NCBI GenBank assembly: GCA_944368975.1
Contig: CALVXI010000002.1
Span: 47,110-111,109 of the forward strand
Origin: an uncultured Bacilli bacterium
GTDB taxonomy: Bacteria > Bacillota_I > Bacilli_A > RFN20 > CAG-826
DNA length: 64,000 bases
Reading direction: 5' to 3'
Positions 8,761 through 18,041 of this stretch are shown piece after piece (positions within the stretch are counted from its first letter, which is position 1; each line of letters begins with the position of its first letter). The translations under genes were made by a program, and so were the position numbers. The notes beneath the pieces are model-generated. The model ran no database searches and was not told the DNA's origin. It saw only the letters and a list, made by a program, of their open reading frames with translations.

Positions 8761-9870
8761 ATGAATTTCCAGGACATTTTTGTTTTGATGAGTGAATACC
8801 CTATATTAATACTTTGCTTGTTATTGGTATTAGGTGTCGTATTCGTTAATGGATGGACTGATGCTCCTAATTCTATTGCAACCTGTATTTCAACAAAAAG
8901 TATTAAACCTAAATATGCATTAATAATGGCGGCTATATGTAACTTACTTGGTGTTCTTGTAGCTTTTTTCTTTTTAGATGCCGTTGCTTATACAATTCAA
9001 GATATGGTTGATTTTTCGATGGCTTCTCCTAGTGATGCTTTAGTTGCTTTAAGTTCAGGGATGTTAGGAGTTTGTGCTTGGGGAGTATTAACTTGGTATT
9101 TTGGAATTCCATCAAGTGAATCTCATAGTTTAATTGGTGGATTAACAGGAGCAGGGCTTGCTTGTATGACATTAAATTTAAATGTTTCTATACCATTTGG
9201 GCCAACAAGTAGCTGGGCTTTAACTTTATATGGCTTATTTGGTTCAATATTATTTGGCTTTTTTGTTGGTTTAGGTTTTACTAAATTAATCCAATTTATT
9301 TTTAAAAAAGTTAATAGAAGTAAATTAAGGAAACCATTTAGATATGCTCAAATTTTTAGTGGCGGATGTTTAGCATTTGCTCATGGAGCTCAAGATGGAT
9401 TGAAGTTTGTTGGTATTTTTGTTATGGCAATTAATTTTGCAGCTAGTGCACATAATTTAAATGTCGGTTATGAGGAAATAGTAATTTTAGAAGAATTAGG
9501 AAATAATTTATGGTGGGTTGCAGCAATTGTTGCTTTAGTAATTGGTGCTGGAACTTGTATTGGAGGATTTAAAATTATTAAAAAGATAGGACAGGGCCTA
9601 TCAAAAATGGAATCTTATCAAGGATTTTGCAGTGATTTAACTAGTGGTGTTGGTATTATTTTAGCTAGTGCTATTGGTTTACCTATTTCGACAAGTCAGG
9701 TTGCAACTAGTTCTATTTTAGGAGTTGGAGCCGCTAAAGGAATTAAAAGAGTTAAATGGAAGGCATTTATTGAGATGGTTATAACTTGGGTATGTTGTTT
9801 CCCAGGAACTATTTTAATTGGTTATATTTTTACACTTATTTTCTTATCAATACCAGGCTTAGGAGGTTAG
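8761..9870 (+). CDS. pit: PiT-family inorganic phosphate transporter
   Basis: A cation-coupled phosphate permease with about ten membrane helices and the PiT two-fold repeat. The signature near the N-terminus reads VNGWTDAPNSIATCIST, a variant of the family's G-x-ND-x-ANSI motif. The second repeat contains CLAFAHGAQDGLKFVG (family: FAHGxNDVxxAxG), and STSQVATSSILGVG follows. I chose the ATG at 8761; the frame is open upstream to a TTG at 8743, and neither has a clear ribosome binding site. Six bases downstream lies the DUF47 gene, the usual PiT partner. Substitutions in both ND signatures make the exact substrate a little less certain. Confidence 0.85.
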   Translation: MNFQDIFVLMSEYPILILCLLLVLGVVFVNGWTDAPNSIATCISTKSIKPKYALIMAAICNLLGVLVAFFFLDAVAYTIQDMVDFSMASPSDALVALSSGMLGVCAWGVLTWYFGIPSSESHSLIGGLTGAGLACMTLNLNVSIPFGPTSSWALTLYGLFGSILFGFFVGLGFTKLIQFIFKKVNRSKLRKPFRYAQIFSGGCLAFAHGAQDGLKFVGIFVMAINFAASAHNLNVGYEEIVILEELGNNLWWVAAIVALVIGAGTCIGGFKIIKKIGQGLSKMESYQGFCSDLTSGVGIILASAIGLPISTSQVATSSILGVGAAKGIKRVKWKAFIEMVITWVCCFPGTILIGYIFTLIFLSIPGLGG

Positions 9871-9876
9871 TAGATT

Positions 9877-10497
9877 ATGAAAAAGAGATCAAATTTTTTC
9901 TATGATTCATTTGTTGAACAAATTAATTATGCTGTTAAAGCTATGTCTATCTTAAAAGAAGGTTTATTAAATTTTGATGGTATTGATACTTTAACTTTAA
10001 AAAATAATGTTCATGAAGTTGAACATAATGCTGATATTATGAAGCATCAGTTAGAGGAAAAACTTGCTAAAGAATTTATAACTCCAATTGACCGTGAAGA
10101 TATTTTTGTTCTTTATGATAATATTGATGATTTAATTGATGCTATTGATGAAGTTAGCTATAAGATCTATTTAAGAAATTATAAGTCTCTTCCTAATAAT
10201 ATTGAATTATTTATCAATAAATCATTGGATGCTGTTAATTATTTAAAAGATGTTTTAGCATCTTTTAAATATATTGATGATAAGAAAATTATGGATCCTC
10301 TTTTAAGTAAAGTAATTGAAATTGAAGAAGAAGTAGATAAACTTTATGAAGAAAATGTCCATCATTTATATTTAAGTGAACTTGATTATAAAGTAACAAC
10401 TACTTTTGAAAAAGTATATGGATATTTTGAATACATTACTGATAAATGTCGCGATGTATGTAAAACAATAAGTGTTATTATGTACAAAAACTTGTAA
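9877..10497 (+). CDS. DUF47 (PhoU-like) phosphate transport accessory protein
   Basis: A 206-residue, all-helical protein of the DUF47/PhoU-like family, found next to PiT transporters and thought to modulate phosphate uptake. Visible features are the metal-binding type motifs VHEVEHNAD (~48) and the acidic stretch IDREDIFVLYDNIDDLIDAIDEV (interrupted here for length: ~72-95). A second helical repeat carries IEIEEEVDKLYEENVHHLY. It starts 6 bases after pit with an AGGAGG ribosome binding site inside the last pit codons, so it is translationally linked. Confidence 0.88.
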   Translation: MKKRSNFFYDSFVEQINYAVKAMSILKEGLLNFDGIDTLTLKNNVHEVEHNADIMKHQLEEKLAKEFITPIDREDIFVLYDNIDDLIDAIDEVSYKIYLRNYKSLPNNIELFINKSLDAVNYLKDVLASFKYIDDKKIMDPLLSKVIEIEEEVDKLYEENVHHLYLSELDYKVTTTFEKVYGYFEYITDKCRDVCKTISVIMYKNL

Positions 10498-10523
10498 AAT
10501 AGTTGAGTTTTGCAAGGATTTTG
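10496..10523 (+). repeat. Dispersed repeat, forward copy after the DUF47 gene
   Basis: AAAATAGTTGAG followed by TTTTGCAAGGATTTTG. It begins at the DUF47 stop codon. Confidence 0.6.
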
Positions 10524-10588
10524 AATTCTTATAAAAAGTGTTTGCAATTAATAATTATTTATATTAATATTATTAAGCACACATAAGT

Positions 10589-10679
10589 GGAGTAATACCC
10601 AAGTTGGTGAAGGGGCTTCCCTGCTAAGGAAGTAGACGGCGTAAGTCGTGCGAGAGTTCGAGTCTCTCTTACTCCGCCA
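10589..10679 (+). tRNA. tRNA-Ser (anticodon GCU)
   Basis: Acceptor arms GGAGTAA / TTACTCC, discriminator G and encoded CCA. The anticodon loop reads CTGCTAA, giving GCT. A long variable arm (GACGGCGTAAGTCGTGC) marks a class II tRNA, and GTTCGAGTC forms the T-arm. It decodes AGC/AGU. Confidence 0.95.
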
Positions 10680-10690
10680 AAATGAAGATT

Positions 10691-10716
10691 AGTTCGACTA
10701 AGGTCGAACTTTTTAT
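10691..10716 (+). terminator. Terminator of tRNA-Ser
   Basis: AGTTCGAC / GTCGAACT stem, 4-base loop, then TTTT, 11 bases after the CCA end. Confidence 0.85.
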
Positions 10717-10844
10717 TTGCGTAATAGATTAAGCGTTTTTGAATTTGAACCTTCGTGAAATGATAGTAATAGTCTAAGTATAATAATTGAATCTATTTAG
10801 TTTTAAAATCTAATAATCATATCTTTTAAAAATAATTATTATAG

Positions 10845-11389
10845 TTATTCTATTACATTTAGCTTTAAAATAAATAAAGAATAAAAAATTGGAGTTCCAC
10901 TAAAATCTTTATTTACTAATTTAAGAGCAAGAAAATATTTAGGATCAACATTAAAAGGACTATTAATATTAAATAACAATACTTCAAGAAAGTTAAATTT
11001 CTTATAAAATTTAGGATCTCCTAATACTAAAATTAATGGATAATTTAACTTTTTAATTTCATTTATTGAATAGTTTATTAATAAAGTTTCTAGGCCATTA
11101 TTTTGACATTTTTCACTTATTGCAATAGGAGCTAACACTAAAATTGTTTCATTATTTAATGCCATTTCCGTAAATAATAAATAGCCGATACTCTCATTAT
11201 TAAGTTTTAAAATAAAGATTAGATTAATAATATAATTTGAACTATTTCTTAAATTTGAAACTAATATATGTTCATCGTGATTTATAAAGAGATGATCTTT
11301 AAAACTTCAACTAATAAATCATTAATTTTTTATAGTCATTAATATTTTTTTACTATTTTTATATCGTTAATTAAGCGATTATTTTTCAT
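10845..11389 (-). pseudogene. Broken GNAT acetyltransferase (YhbS-like)
   Basis: The open C-terminal part (10845-11165) reads like an N-acetyltransferase: ILVLAPIAISEKCQNNGLET is the acetyl-CoA loop region, and LGDPKFYKKFNF the usual GNAT C-terminal motif. The homology clearly continues upstream in frame (HDEHILVSNLRNSSN, then IFILKLNNESIGYLLFTE) past the ATG at 11165, to a TGA near 11320. Beyond it, the family's N-terminus (NINDYKKL, DLLVEV) can be read only by adding single bases at two or three places, one being an A7 run. The likely original start is at 11389. I therefore call it a pseudogene with multiple frameshifts; assembly errors are the alternative. Confidence 0.7.
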
Positions 11390-11433
11390 AAAATTATCAT
11401 AACATTTTTATTCAGATAACTTATAATAAATTC

Positions 11434-11904
11434 ATGAACGAATTAAAATATAAAATTATATAAATTACTAATAATAAAGATTATATTATTAAAGCAAGTG
11501 AATTTTTCCATAATGTTTGGAATATTGATATTAATGAATATATTTTAAGTATGAAAGAATCTTTAAATAAGAAATTAGCTTTTCCTAAATGGCATATTGC
11601 TTTAATTAATGAAGAAATAATAGGAGGAGTAGGAGTAATATTTAATGATTTTCATAAAGAGAAAGATTTATATCCTAATATTTGTGCTTTATATGTAAAA
11701 GAAGAGTATCGAAATAAAAAAATCGCTACTAATTTAATCAATAAAGTTTGTAGCGATTTAATTAGTTATAAAATTAATAAAGTATATCTAATAACCTCTC
11801 ATACTAATTTTTATGAAAAATTAGGATTTAAATATTTAAAGGATGTTCATGAAGAAGATGATAATTTAATTAGAATGTATGTTAAAGATTTAGTTAGCTT
11901 TTAA
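11434..11904 (+). pseudogene. GNAT acetyltransferase interrupted by an early stop
   Basis: From the ATG at 11434 the frame reads MNELKYKII, hits TAA at 11461-11463, and then runs open to 11904 through ASEFFHNVWNIDINEY and a GNAT core (EEIIGGVGVIFND, ALYVKEEYRNKKIATNLI, HTNFYEKLGFKYL). The first in-frame ATG after the stop is at 11551, which would remove the first strand and helix of the fold. No ribosome binding site precedes it. One nonsense change (for example AAA to TAA) explains the structure. It may still give a truncated protein of 117 residues. It lies divergent to another decayed acetyltransferase and overlaps the 3' end of pflA by 15 bases. Confidence 0.65.
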
Positions 11905-12618
11905 GATATTTCTAGCTAATTCAATTTCTTCATTAGTAGGTAATCTTGTATTAATTAACTTATATTTAATATTTAATTCTTGATATTTAGAAATTGCTAA
12001 ATTGTGATATGGAAGGACTTCAATTTTTTTAATATTACTTAAAGTATCAAGAAATTTTCTTAACTTTTTTAAATCATCAATATTTAAAGTTAGTCCTGGC
12101 ACAATTACATGTCTTATCCAAACTGGAAAGTTCAATTTATTTAAAAAACCTGCTAGATCTAAGATATTTTTATTAGTTTTGCCAGTTAATTTAATATGTT
12201 TTTGTTCATCGATTTCTTTAATATCTAATAAAATTAAATCAGTATAATCTAAAAGTTCTTTAAATTTATTTAACCAATTTATATTATTTTCTTCAAAAGG
12301 TCCACCAGAGGTATCAATACATGTATTGATACCATATTTTTTAGCTTCTTTAAATAAAGATATTAAAAAGTCAATTTGTAAAAGTGGTTCACCTCCACTA
12401 ACAGTAATTCCACCTTCATTACCCCAATATTCTTTATAGCGTAAAGCTTTATTTATTAATTCAGTTGAATCAATTTCATATCCTTTATTTAAATCCCATG
12501 TTTCAGGATTATGACAATATAAGCAACGAAATTGACATCCTTGAGTAAAAATTACAAATCGAATACCAGGACCATCAACTGATCCAAAAGTTTCTATTGA
12601 ACTTATTCTTCCTTTCAT
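11890..12618 (-). CDS. pflA: Pyruvate formate-lyase activating enzyme
   Basis: A radical-SAM enzyme that installs the glycyl radical on PflB. The N-terminal MKGRISSIETFGSVDGPGIR is typical, and the cluster motif CQFRCLYC (C-x3-C-x2-C) begins near residue 29. TVSGGEPLLQ, the GGEP SAM-binding motif, follows around 74. The 242-residue length matches PflA without extra ferredoxin domains. It lies 2 bases after pflB on the same strand, so the two form an operon. The 3' end overlaps the convergent GNAT remnant. Confidence 0.93.
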   Translation of the reverse strand: MKGRISSIETFGSVDGPGIRFVIFTQGCQFRCLYCHNPETWDLNKGYEIDSTELINKALRYKEYWGNEGGITVSGGEPLLQIDFLISLFKEAKKYGINTCIDTSGGPFEENNINWLNKFKELLDYTDLILLDIKEIDEQKHIKLTGKTNKNILDLAGFLNKLNFPVWIRHVIVPGLTLNIDDLKKLRKFLDTLSNIKKIEVLPYHNLAISKYQELNIKYKLINTRLPTNEEIELARNILKAN

Positions 12619-12620
12619 TT

Positions 12621-14864
12621 TTATAAAGTCTTATGGCATGTACGAGCAATAACATCTTTTTGTTGCTCTTTAGTTAAATCAATAAATTTAACAGCATATC
12701 CTGAAACTCTTATTGTAAAGTTTTGATATTCTTCTTTTTCAGGATGTTCCATAGCATCAATAAGTTTCTCTAAACCAAAAACATTAACATTTAAATGATG
12801 TGCTCCTTTAATAAAGTAGCCATCAAGTAAACTTACTAATGTTTTAATTCTTTCTTCCTTTGTATGACCTAAAGCACTAGGAGAAATAGTTTGAGTATTA
12901 GAAATTCCATCTAAAGCAAATTCATAAGGGAGTTTAGCAACAGAATTTAAACTTGCAAGTAAACCATTTTTTTCTGCTCCATAAGATGGGTTTGCTCCTG
13001 GAGAAAGTGGAACAAAAGCTTTTCTTCCATCAGGAAGAGCTCCAGTAAATTTACCATAAACTACATTTGAAGTAATTGTTAAAATAGAAGTAGTTGGTTC
13101 ACTATTTCGATATGTGTGATTACTTGCAATTTTGCGCATAAAAGTTTTAAGTAACCAAATTGCAATATCATCAGCTCGATCATCATCATTTCCATAACGA
13201 GGGAAATCACCTTCAACTCGATAATCAATAGCTAAACCATTTTCATCACGAATTGTTTTTACCTTTGCATATTTTATAGCGCTTAAACTATCAACGACAT
13301 GAGAAAATCCTGCAATGCCAGTGGCAAATGTACGTCTTACATTAGTATCAATTAAAGCCATCTCTAATGCTTCATAATAATATTTATCATGCATATAGTG
13401 AATTAAATTTAATGTATTGACGTATAAAGAAGCTAACCAGTCCATCATTAAATCAAATTTATGTATTACTTCATCGCAATTTAAATATTCGCTTGTGATA
13501 GGCGCTATTTCTGGCCCAATTTGTTCTTTACTTTTTTCATCAACTCCACCATTAATTGCATAAAGTAAACATTTTGCTAAGTTAGCTCTAGCTCCAAAAA
13601 ATTGCATTTCTTTACCGGTTTCAGTAGCACTAACACAACAGCATATCGAATAATCATCCTTCCAAATAGGACGCATAACTTCGTCATTTTCATATTGAAT
13701 TGAACTTGTATCGATGGATATTTTGGAAGCATATTTTTTAAATGCACTTGGTAAACTATGCGAATATAAAACAGTTAAATTTGGTTCAGGAGAAGGACCC
13801 ATATTTTCTAATGTGTGTAAGAAACGGAAATCGTTTTTAGTAACTAATGTTCTACCATCCATCCCCATTCCGCCAACTTCTAAAGTTGCCCAAACAGGAT
13901 CTCCAGAAAAAAGTTCATTATAAGAAGGGATCCTAGCAAATTTAACCATTCTAAATTTCATTACTAAATGATCAATTAATTCTTGAGCTTCTTTTTCAGT
14001 TATTAATCCTTTTTTTAAGTCTCTTTCAATATATATATCTAAGAAAGTAGAAATTCTACCAACAGACATTGCTGCCCCATTTTGAGTTTTAATAGCACCT
14101 AAATAGCCAAAATAAAGCCATTGAACTGCCTCTTTAGCATTACTTGCTGGTTTTGAAATATCATAGCCATAATCATTAGCCATAATTTTTAATTCTTTTA
14201 AAGCTTTAATTTGATCAGCAATTTCTTCTCTTAGACGAATAACATCGTCAGTCATGACCTTGCCAGTATAAAATAGATCCTCTTTTTTCTTTTCAATCAA
14301 AAAATCAACACCATATAAAGCAACTCGACGATAATCTCCAACAATTCTTCCTCGACCATAAGTATCTGGTAAACCAGTAATAATATGAGAATGACGTGCT
14401 TTTTTCATCTCAGGAGTATAAGCATCAAAAACGCCTTGATTGTGTGTTTTATGATATTTGGTAAAAATTTCTTCTAAAGATGGATCAAGTTTATAACCAT
14501 AAGTAACTAAACTTTCTTCAGCCATTTTAATGCCACCATAAGGCATAAAAGCTCTTTTTAAAGGCTTATCAGTTTGTAAACCAACAACCTTTTCAATTGA
14601 AGGATCCTCAGGATTTAGATAAGAGGCTTTATAAGCAGCAATTGAAGAAACAACATGTTCCTCCATATCTAAAACTCCACCTTTTTTTCTTTCCTCAATT
14701 TGTAAGGCCTTTAATTTATTCCATAAATAAGTCGTATTTTCTGTTGGACCTTCTAAAAAAGATTCATCACCTTCATAAGGAGTATAGTTTTTTTGAATAA
14801 AATCTCGAACATCAACTTCAGTTTCATAATGTCCGCCTTTAAATCCTTCCCACTCTTTAAACAT
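12621..14864 (-). CDS. pflB: Formate C-acetyltransferase (pyruvate formate-lyase)
   Basis: Converts pyruvate and CoA to acetyl-CoA and formate by a glycyl-radical mechanism; a cytoplasmic, oxygen-sensitive enzyme of anaerobic sugar fermentation. The catalytic cysteine pair lies in [12 protein letters not shown] (C408-C410; three cysteines in a row), followed by [15 protein letters not shown]. The glycyl-radical loop RVSGYAV near the C-terminus places the radical glycine at about 722. The 747-residue length is normal. The start follows AAGGAGGG by about 8 bases. pflA is directly downstream. Product acetyl-CoA can feed the AdhE encoded at the left edge. Confidence 0.96.
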   Translation of the reverse strand: MFKEWEGFKGGHYETEVDVRDFIQKNYTPYEGDESFLEGPTENTTYLWNKLKALQIEERKKGGVLDMEEHVVSSIAAYKASYLNPEDPSIEKVVGLQTDKPLKRAFMPYGGIKMAEESLVTYGYKLDPSLEEIFTKYHKTHNQGVFDAYTPEMKKARHSHIITGLPDTYGRGRIVGDYRRVALYGVDFLIEKKKEDLFYTGKVMTDDVIRLREEIADQIKALKELKIMANDYGYDISKPASNAKEAVQWLYFGYLGAIKTQNGAAMSVGRISTFLDIYIERDLKKGLITEKEAQELIDHLVMKFRMVKFARIPSYNELFSGDPVWATLEVGGMGMDGRTLVTKNDFRFLHTLENMGPSPEPNLTVLYSHSLPSAFKKYASKISIDTSSIQYENDEVMRPIWKDDYSICCCVSATETGKEMQFFGARANLAKCLLYAINGGVDEKSKEQIGPEIAPITSEYLNCDEVIHKFDLMMDWLASLYVNTLNLIHYMHDKYYYEALEMALIDTNVRRTFATGIAGFSHVVDSLSAIKYAKVKTIRDENGLAIDYRVEGDFPRYGNDDDRADDIAIWLLKTFMRKIASNHTYRNSEPTTSILTITSNVVYGKFTGALPDGRKAFVPLSPGANPSYGAEKNGLLASLNSVAKLPYEFALDGISNTQTISPSALGHTKEERIKTLVSLLDGYFIKGAHHLNVNVFGLEKLIDAMEHPEKEEYQNFTIRVSGYAVKFIDLTKEQQKDVIARTCHKTL

Positions 14865-15119
14865 AATTTTTACCCTCCTTTAATCGTTAAGATTTTATAT
14901 GAAAATAGTTAAATTATCTATTAATATGCAACTCGTTTACATTAATAATATTTTATAAGTAAATAAAATATTTCTTTGCTTAAGAATTATTATAAGTCTT
15001 AAATTAAAAAATAGTAATATATTTTTAAGTAAATTTAAAAAATAAATTCTTAAAAACCCTGCAAAACCTTAATATTTTTTAGAAAATAAAAAATAATAAT
15101 GCAAAAAGATTTAAAAAGA
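14865..15119. other. Intergenic region upstream of pflB and the thiamine riboswitch
   Basis: AT-rich spacer between divergent transcription units. It must contain the pflB promoter (minus) and the thiT promoter (plus), but I could not assign convincing -35/-10 pairs. The only distinctive object is a reverse copy of the dispersed repeat at 15052-15082. Confidence 0.5.
15052..15082 (-). repeat. Dispersed repeat, reverse copy upstream of the TPP riboswitch
   Basis: AAAAACCCTGCAAAACCTTA then ATATTTTTTAG: one of the best matches to the reverse consensus. It is also the clearest copy not attached to a stop codon. Confidence 0.65.
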
Positions 15120-15123
15120 TATA

Positions 15124-15215
15124 TTATTAACAACTGGGTGGTAGAGAACTATCTGAGATAAGCGTGAAACTCGCTTGACCGTACCTGATCTAGGTAATGC
15201 TAGCGTAGGAATCTT
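15124..15215 (+). promoter_or_regulatory. TPP riboswitch (THI element)
   Basis: The two invariant blocks of the thiamine pyrophosphate aptamer are present: CTGAGA inside ACTATCTGAGATAAG, and the second block ACCTGATCTAGGTAATGCTAGCGTAGGAA. The latter is split here into ACCTGATCTAGGTAATG and CTAGCGTAGG. The opening GGGTGG is also typical. A terminator follows directly, and the next gene is a thiamine-uptake protein. TPP binding should favour termination. Confidence 0.93.
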
Positions 15216-15226
15216 TTTAATTGAAT

Positions 15227-15248
15227 TCTACCTAGCGGTAGATTTTTT
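15227..15248 (+). terminator. Riboswitch expression-platform terminator
   Basis: TCTACC-TAGC-GGTAGA followed by TTTTTT, between the TPP aptamer and the thiT ribosome binding site (AGGAGG). Confidence 0.88.
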
Positions 15249-15266
15249 AATTTAAAAGGAGGTTTT

Positions 15267-16376
15267 ATGGAAAAATTAAAAAAGCTATTCGCTTATATTG
15301 GTAAAGAAGTATTATTCACTATATTTACTGCAATTATTCTTATTTCATTAATCGCACCAATTTTTGACTTAAGCTTAGAAGCTGATGGTGTAAAAACAGA
15401 ATTTAGTATTACTTTCTTAGATTTATTTATTGGAAATAATATTGGTTATATTGATCTTAGTATTGATTTTGTTACTAGCGCAATTATTACTATTTCGTTA
15501 GTGAGTTTAGTTCTTGTCTGGATTAACTTCTTAATTAATAAAGTTTATAAAAAAGATAATAATTTAATCAGTAAAATTAATAGTTTTATTCTCATTATTG
15601 CTATTATTTTACTTGCTGTTAGTAATTTAATTTTTGCTGAATATTCTTATATTAAAGATGCTGGATATAAGGTTGAATTTAACGATATTGGTTTTATAAT
15701 TTATTTAATTTGTTTAGGTGGAATGGCTCTAATTTCATTAAGTGATATTTTTAAGAAAGTCCATTATGATACTCATGAAATTGTTGAAATTTCAATGCTT
15801 ATTTCTTTAGCTATTGTTTTAGATAAATTTGCTTCTATTGACATTGGGGCTACTGGTGGTAGTTTTAATTTTAGTGGAATCCCACTTTTATTAATTGCTG
15901 TTAGATATGGTGTAACTAAATCTCTTATAAGTAGTTCAGTAGTTTTTTCAATCTTAACTTGTTTACTTGATGGTTATGGTTTACAAACTTTACCATTTGA
16001 CTATGTAATTGCTTTTAGTGGCTATGCTTTTGCTGGATTAAGTTATAGCTTAATTGATAAATATTTATTTAAGAATAATTCTAAAAAAGAAATAATTAAC
16101 ATTATTATAAGTATGGTAATTGGTGGAATTGGTGTTCTTCTTACAAGAATGATTGGTTCATCAATCTCTTCGATGATTTATTATAATTATAGTTTAGAAG
16201 CAGCATTAGCTTACAATATAGTTTATGTTGGTCCAAGTGCTGCAATATGTGTAGTTGGTGGAATTATTCTTAGTGGTCCTTTAGCATTAATCAATAAACT
16301 TTATCCTGTAGATCGCTATAAGAAAAACATCACTAAAGTAAATAAAGAAGAAGAAAACATTGTCGAAGAAAAATAA
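15267..16376 (+). CDS. thiT: ThiT-like thiamine ECF transporter S component with an N-terminal membrane extension
   Basis: The C-terminal half (from ~residue 165) resembles the ECF substrate-binding protein ThiT: GATGGSFNFSGIPLLLIAVR, then GLQTLPFDYVIAFSGYAFAG. This matches the usual pattern of a glycine-rich loop, a membrane helix and a conserved DY/A(F)AG region. The TPP riboswitch upstream independently indicates thiamine import. ThiT is normally about 190 residues; here some 160 extra N-terminal residues form about four more membrane segments of unknown role. The start follows AGGAGG by 5 bases. The ECF energy module (EcfA/A'/T) is not in the window. The gene ends in a hairpin that holds the next gene's ribosome binding site. 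Confidence 0.8.
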   Translation: MEKLKKLFAYIGKEVLFTIFTAIILISLIAPIFDLSLEADGVKTEFSITFLDLFIGNNIGYIDLSIDFVTSAIITISLVSLVLVWINFLINKVYKKDNNLISKINSFILIIAIILLAVSNLIFAEYSYIKDAGYKVEFNDIGFIIYLICLGGMALISLSDIFKKVHYDTHEIVEISMLISLAIVLDKFASIDIGATGGSFNFSGIPLLLIAVRYGVTKSLISSSVVFSILTCLLDGYGLQTLPFDYVIAFSGYAFAGLSYSLIDKYLFKNNSKKEIINIIISMVIGGIGVLLTRMIGSSISSMIYYNYSLEAALAYNIVYVGPSAAICVVGGIILSGPLALINKLYPVDRYKKNITKVNKEEENIVEEK

Positions 16377-16392
16377 ATTAAATTTATAAAGA

Positions 16393-16446
16393 AAAAAACA
16401 CTCCTATTGTTTATAATATAAACAATCACGAAAGGAGTGTTTTTAT
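16393..16446 (+). terminator. Long hairpin: thiT terminator overlapping the next gene's ribosome binding site
   Basis: Outer stem AAAAACACTCCT / AGGAGTGTTTTT. Inside it, ATTGTTTAT and ATAAACAAT form a second perfect stem that contains a TATAAT (16412-16417). The right outer arm includes AGGAG (16433-16437), the only ribosome binding site for the gene starting at 16449. In read-through RNA this site is sequestered; a transcript starting from the inner TATAAT would free it. Confidence 0.7.
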
Positions 16447-16448
16447 TT

Positions 16449-17507
16449 ATGGGTTTAAAAAAGTATGATGAAGAAGAAGTAAAAGCTAAAGAAGAAGAGA
16501 TTGAAGCTAAACTTATTCAAGAAGATCAAGATGAAGAGGATGAAATTATCGACGAACCTCTTACTGAAGAAGTAATTGAACCTGATAGTGATGAAGCTAT
16601 CGTTTTAGATAATATTAAAAATAAGATTAACGAAGAACGTAAAAAATATCTAGATTATTATAATAAGCAAAAGTTGATGCGTCGAATTTCCACAATTATT
16701 ATTGTTTTAATCTTAATTGGTGCTTTTGCGATGGTCTTATGTAGTGATTTAATGGGTGGAGTTGGAGTTTATGTTGGTTTCCCACTTGCTATTTTAGCAA
16801 TTATCGCTGCTTATGTTGTAAGTAAAATTTCTAGAAATAAACTTTCGAATGAAGCTCAAAAATATATGGCTAATTTATATAGTATTTCTAATCAATATAT
16901 TTTTGATGGAATTAATTTAGCTGATTATGATTTTAATATAAGTAAGCAATTAGAGATGTCTAATTTTATAAATTGTCATTTTTATAAAAATATTAAAAAC
17001 ACTAGAAGTAGAAATTTTGTTAGTTTTTTATATAAAGGATATGAATTTACTGCTTGTGATTTAGCAGCTAGTGTTATTATAAAAAATAAGACTAGTCCGA
17101 TGTTTTTAGGTAAATTTTATTCTTATTCTTTTTCAAAATATCAAAAAGAAGATGGTGTAATTACTTTTCAACTTAAAGGAAAAGAACTTTCTAGACCTTT
17201 AGATGATATTGAAGATTTAAAGCTTCAAGAAGAAACTAAAAAATATGTTATTTATTCAAATGATGATGAGTATAAAAAGATTTTAAAAGATAGCATTATC
17301 AAAAATTTATGTCAATTTAGAATCGATAATACTTTAATTGATGTAATTGTTTCAATTAGACCTTCACATATTGATATTGGAATTGATTATAGTGATGAAT
17401 TTATGAATGTTCCAGTTGAAAGTGAATTTAATATTGAAGACTTAAAAAGAGCCAAAAGAGATTTTAATAAGGTAATTAATATTATTGAATTAATTAATAA
17501 AAATTAA
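16449..17507 (+). CDS. DUF3137-like membrane protein
   Basis: The N-terminus is very acidic and helical (roughly residues 5-45, EEEVKAKEEEIEAKLIQ and onward). Two adjacent membrane segments follow at about 80-130. The C-terminal soluble domain has the look of DUF3137: a phenylalanine/tyrosine-rich beta pattern, ARSRNFVSFLYKG-like region (here NTRSRNFVSFLYKG), and FLGKFYSYSFSK. No catalytic motif is visible and the function is unknown. The ATG at 16449 is preferred over a GTG at 16437, because the GTG lies inside the AGGAG ribosome binding site itself. Confidence 0.55.
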   Translation: MGLKKYDEEEVKAKEEEIEAKLIQEDQDEEDEIIDEPLTEEVIEPDSDEAIVLDNIKNKINEERKKYLDYYNKQKLMRRISTIIIVLILIGAFAMVLCSDLMGGVGVYVGFPLAILAIIAAYVVSKISRNKLSNEAQKYMANLYSISNQYIFDGINLADYDFNISKQLEMSNFINCHFYKNIKNTRSRNFVSFLYKGYEFTACDLAASVIIKNKTSPMFLGKFYSYSFSKYQKEDGVITFQLKGKELSRPLDDIEDLKLQEETKKYVIYSNDDEYKKILKDSIIKNLCQFRIDNTLIDVIVSIRPSHIDIGIDYSDEFMNVPVESEFNIEDLKRAKRDFNKVINIIELINKN

Positions 17508-17508
17508 T

Positions 17509-18039
17509 ATGTCAGATATTTTAAAGAAGTGGATAGAAGTTCAAGGGTATAAACATGATGGAAGAATGCATCGCATTTGGGATAGTGTTTTTGTTATCGC
17601 TGAAACTAATGAATATATTGTTACAGCAAGTAAAAGGACAAAAGTAATTGAACATGATTTCCGAATTTGGTATACCAAAGAACCTGCTATTATGATCTTC
17701 TTTAAAGATTCGTGGTTTAATGTAATTGCTATGTTTAAAAAGATTGGATTAACTTATTACATTAATCTTGCTTCCCCGTATATATTAGATAAAAATAAAA
17801 TCAAATATATCGATTATGATTTAGATTTAAAGTTATTTCCTAATAAAACTATAAAAGTTATTGATGTGAAAGAATACGGGTACCATCGAAAAAAATATAA
17901 TTATGGTGAAGAAATTGATAAAATTTTACGTTTTAATTTAAAAGAATTACCAGGAATTATGAAAGAAGGTAAATTTCCATTTCTTGATGAACAAATTAAA
18001 GAGTATTATGAGGAATTTTTAAAGGTTACGAAGAAATAA
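17509..18039 (+). CDS. ntdP: DUF402 nucleoside di/triphosphate phosphatase
   Basis: A 176-residue DUF402 protein. Characterised Staphylococcus and Streptomyces members hydrolyse nucleoside tri- and diphosphates. The N-terminal QGYKHDGRMHRIWDS is typical, as are the substrate/metal-binding residues in WYTKEPAIMIFF, YYINLASPY, and KYIDYDLDLKLFPN. It begins 1 base after the DUF3137-like gene and ends 2 bases before tsaE, in a tight run of plus-strand genes. The enzymatic activity is taken from the family. Confidence 0.85.
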   Translation: MSDILKKWIEVQGYKHDGRMHRIWDSVFVIAETNEYIVTASKRTKVIEHDFRIWYTKEPAIMIFFKDSWFNVIAMFKKIGLTYYINLASPYILDKNKIKYIDYDLDLKLFPNKTIKVIDVKEYGYHRKKYNYGEEIDKILRFNLKELPGIMKEGKFPFLDEQIKEYYEEFLKVTKK

Positions 18040-18041
18040 GT

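Noticed and set aside
10542..10573. Promoter for tRNA-Ser (TTGCAA with TATTAT)
   Set aside because: Spacer would be 20 bases; alternative -10 choices fit equally badly in this AT-rich stretch.
11310..11325. TGA read as tryptophan, which would open the acetyltransferase frame (genetic code 4)
   Set aside because: TGA clearly ends ftsY, trmD, the DUF1836 gene and the 54-aa ORF, and tryptophan is encoded by TGG throughout. The TGA is better explained as part of a frameshifted pseudogene.
13714..14800. Two short plus-strand ORFs opposite pflB
   Set aside because: Shadows of the highly conserved pflB frame; low-complexity translations without start signals.
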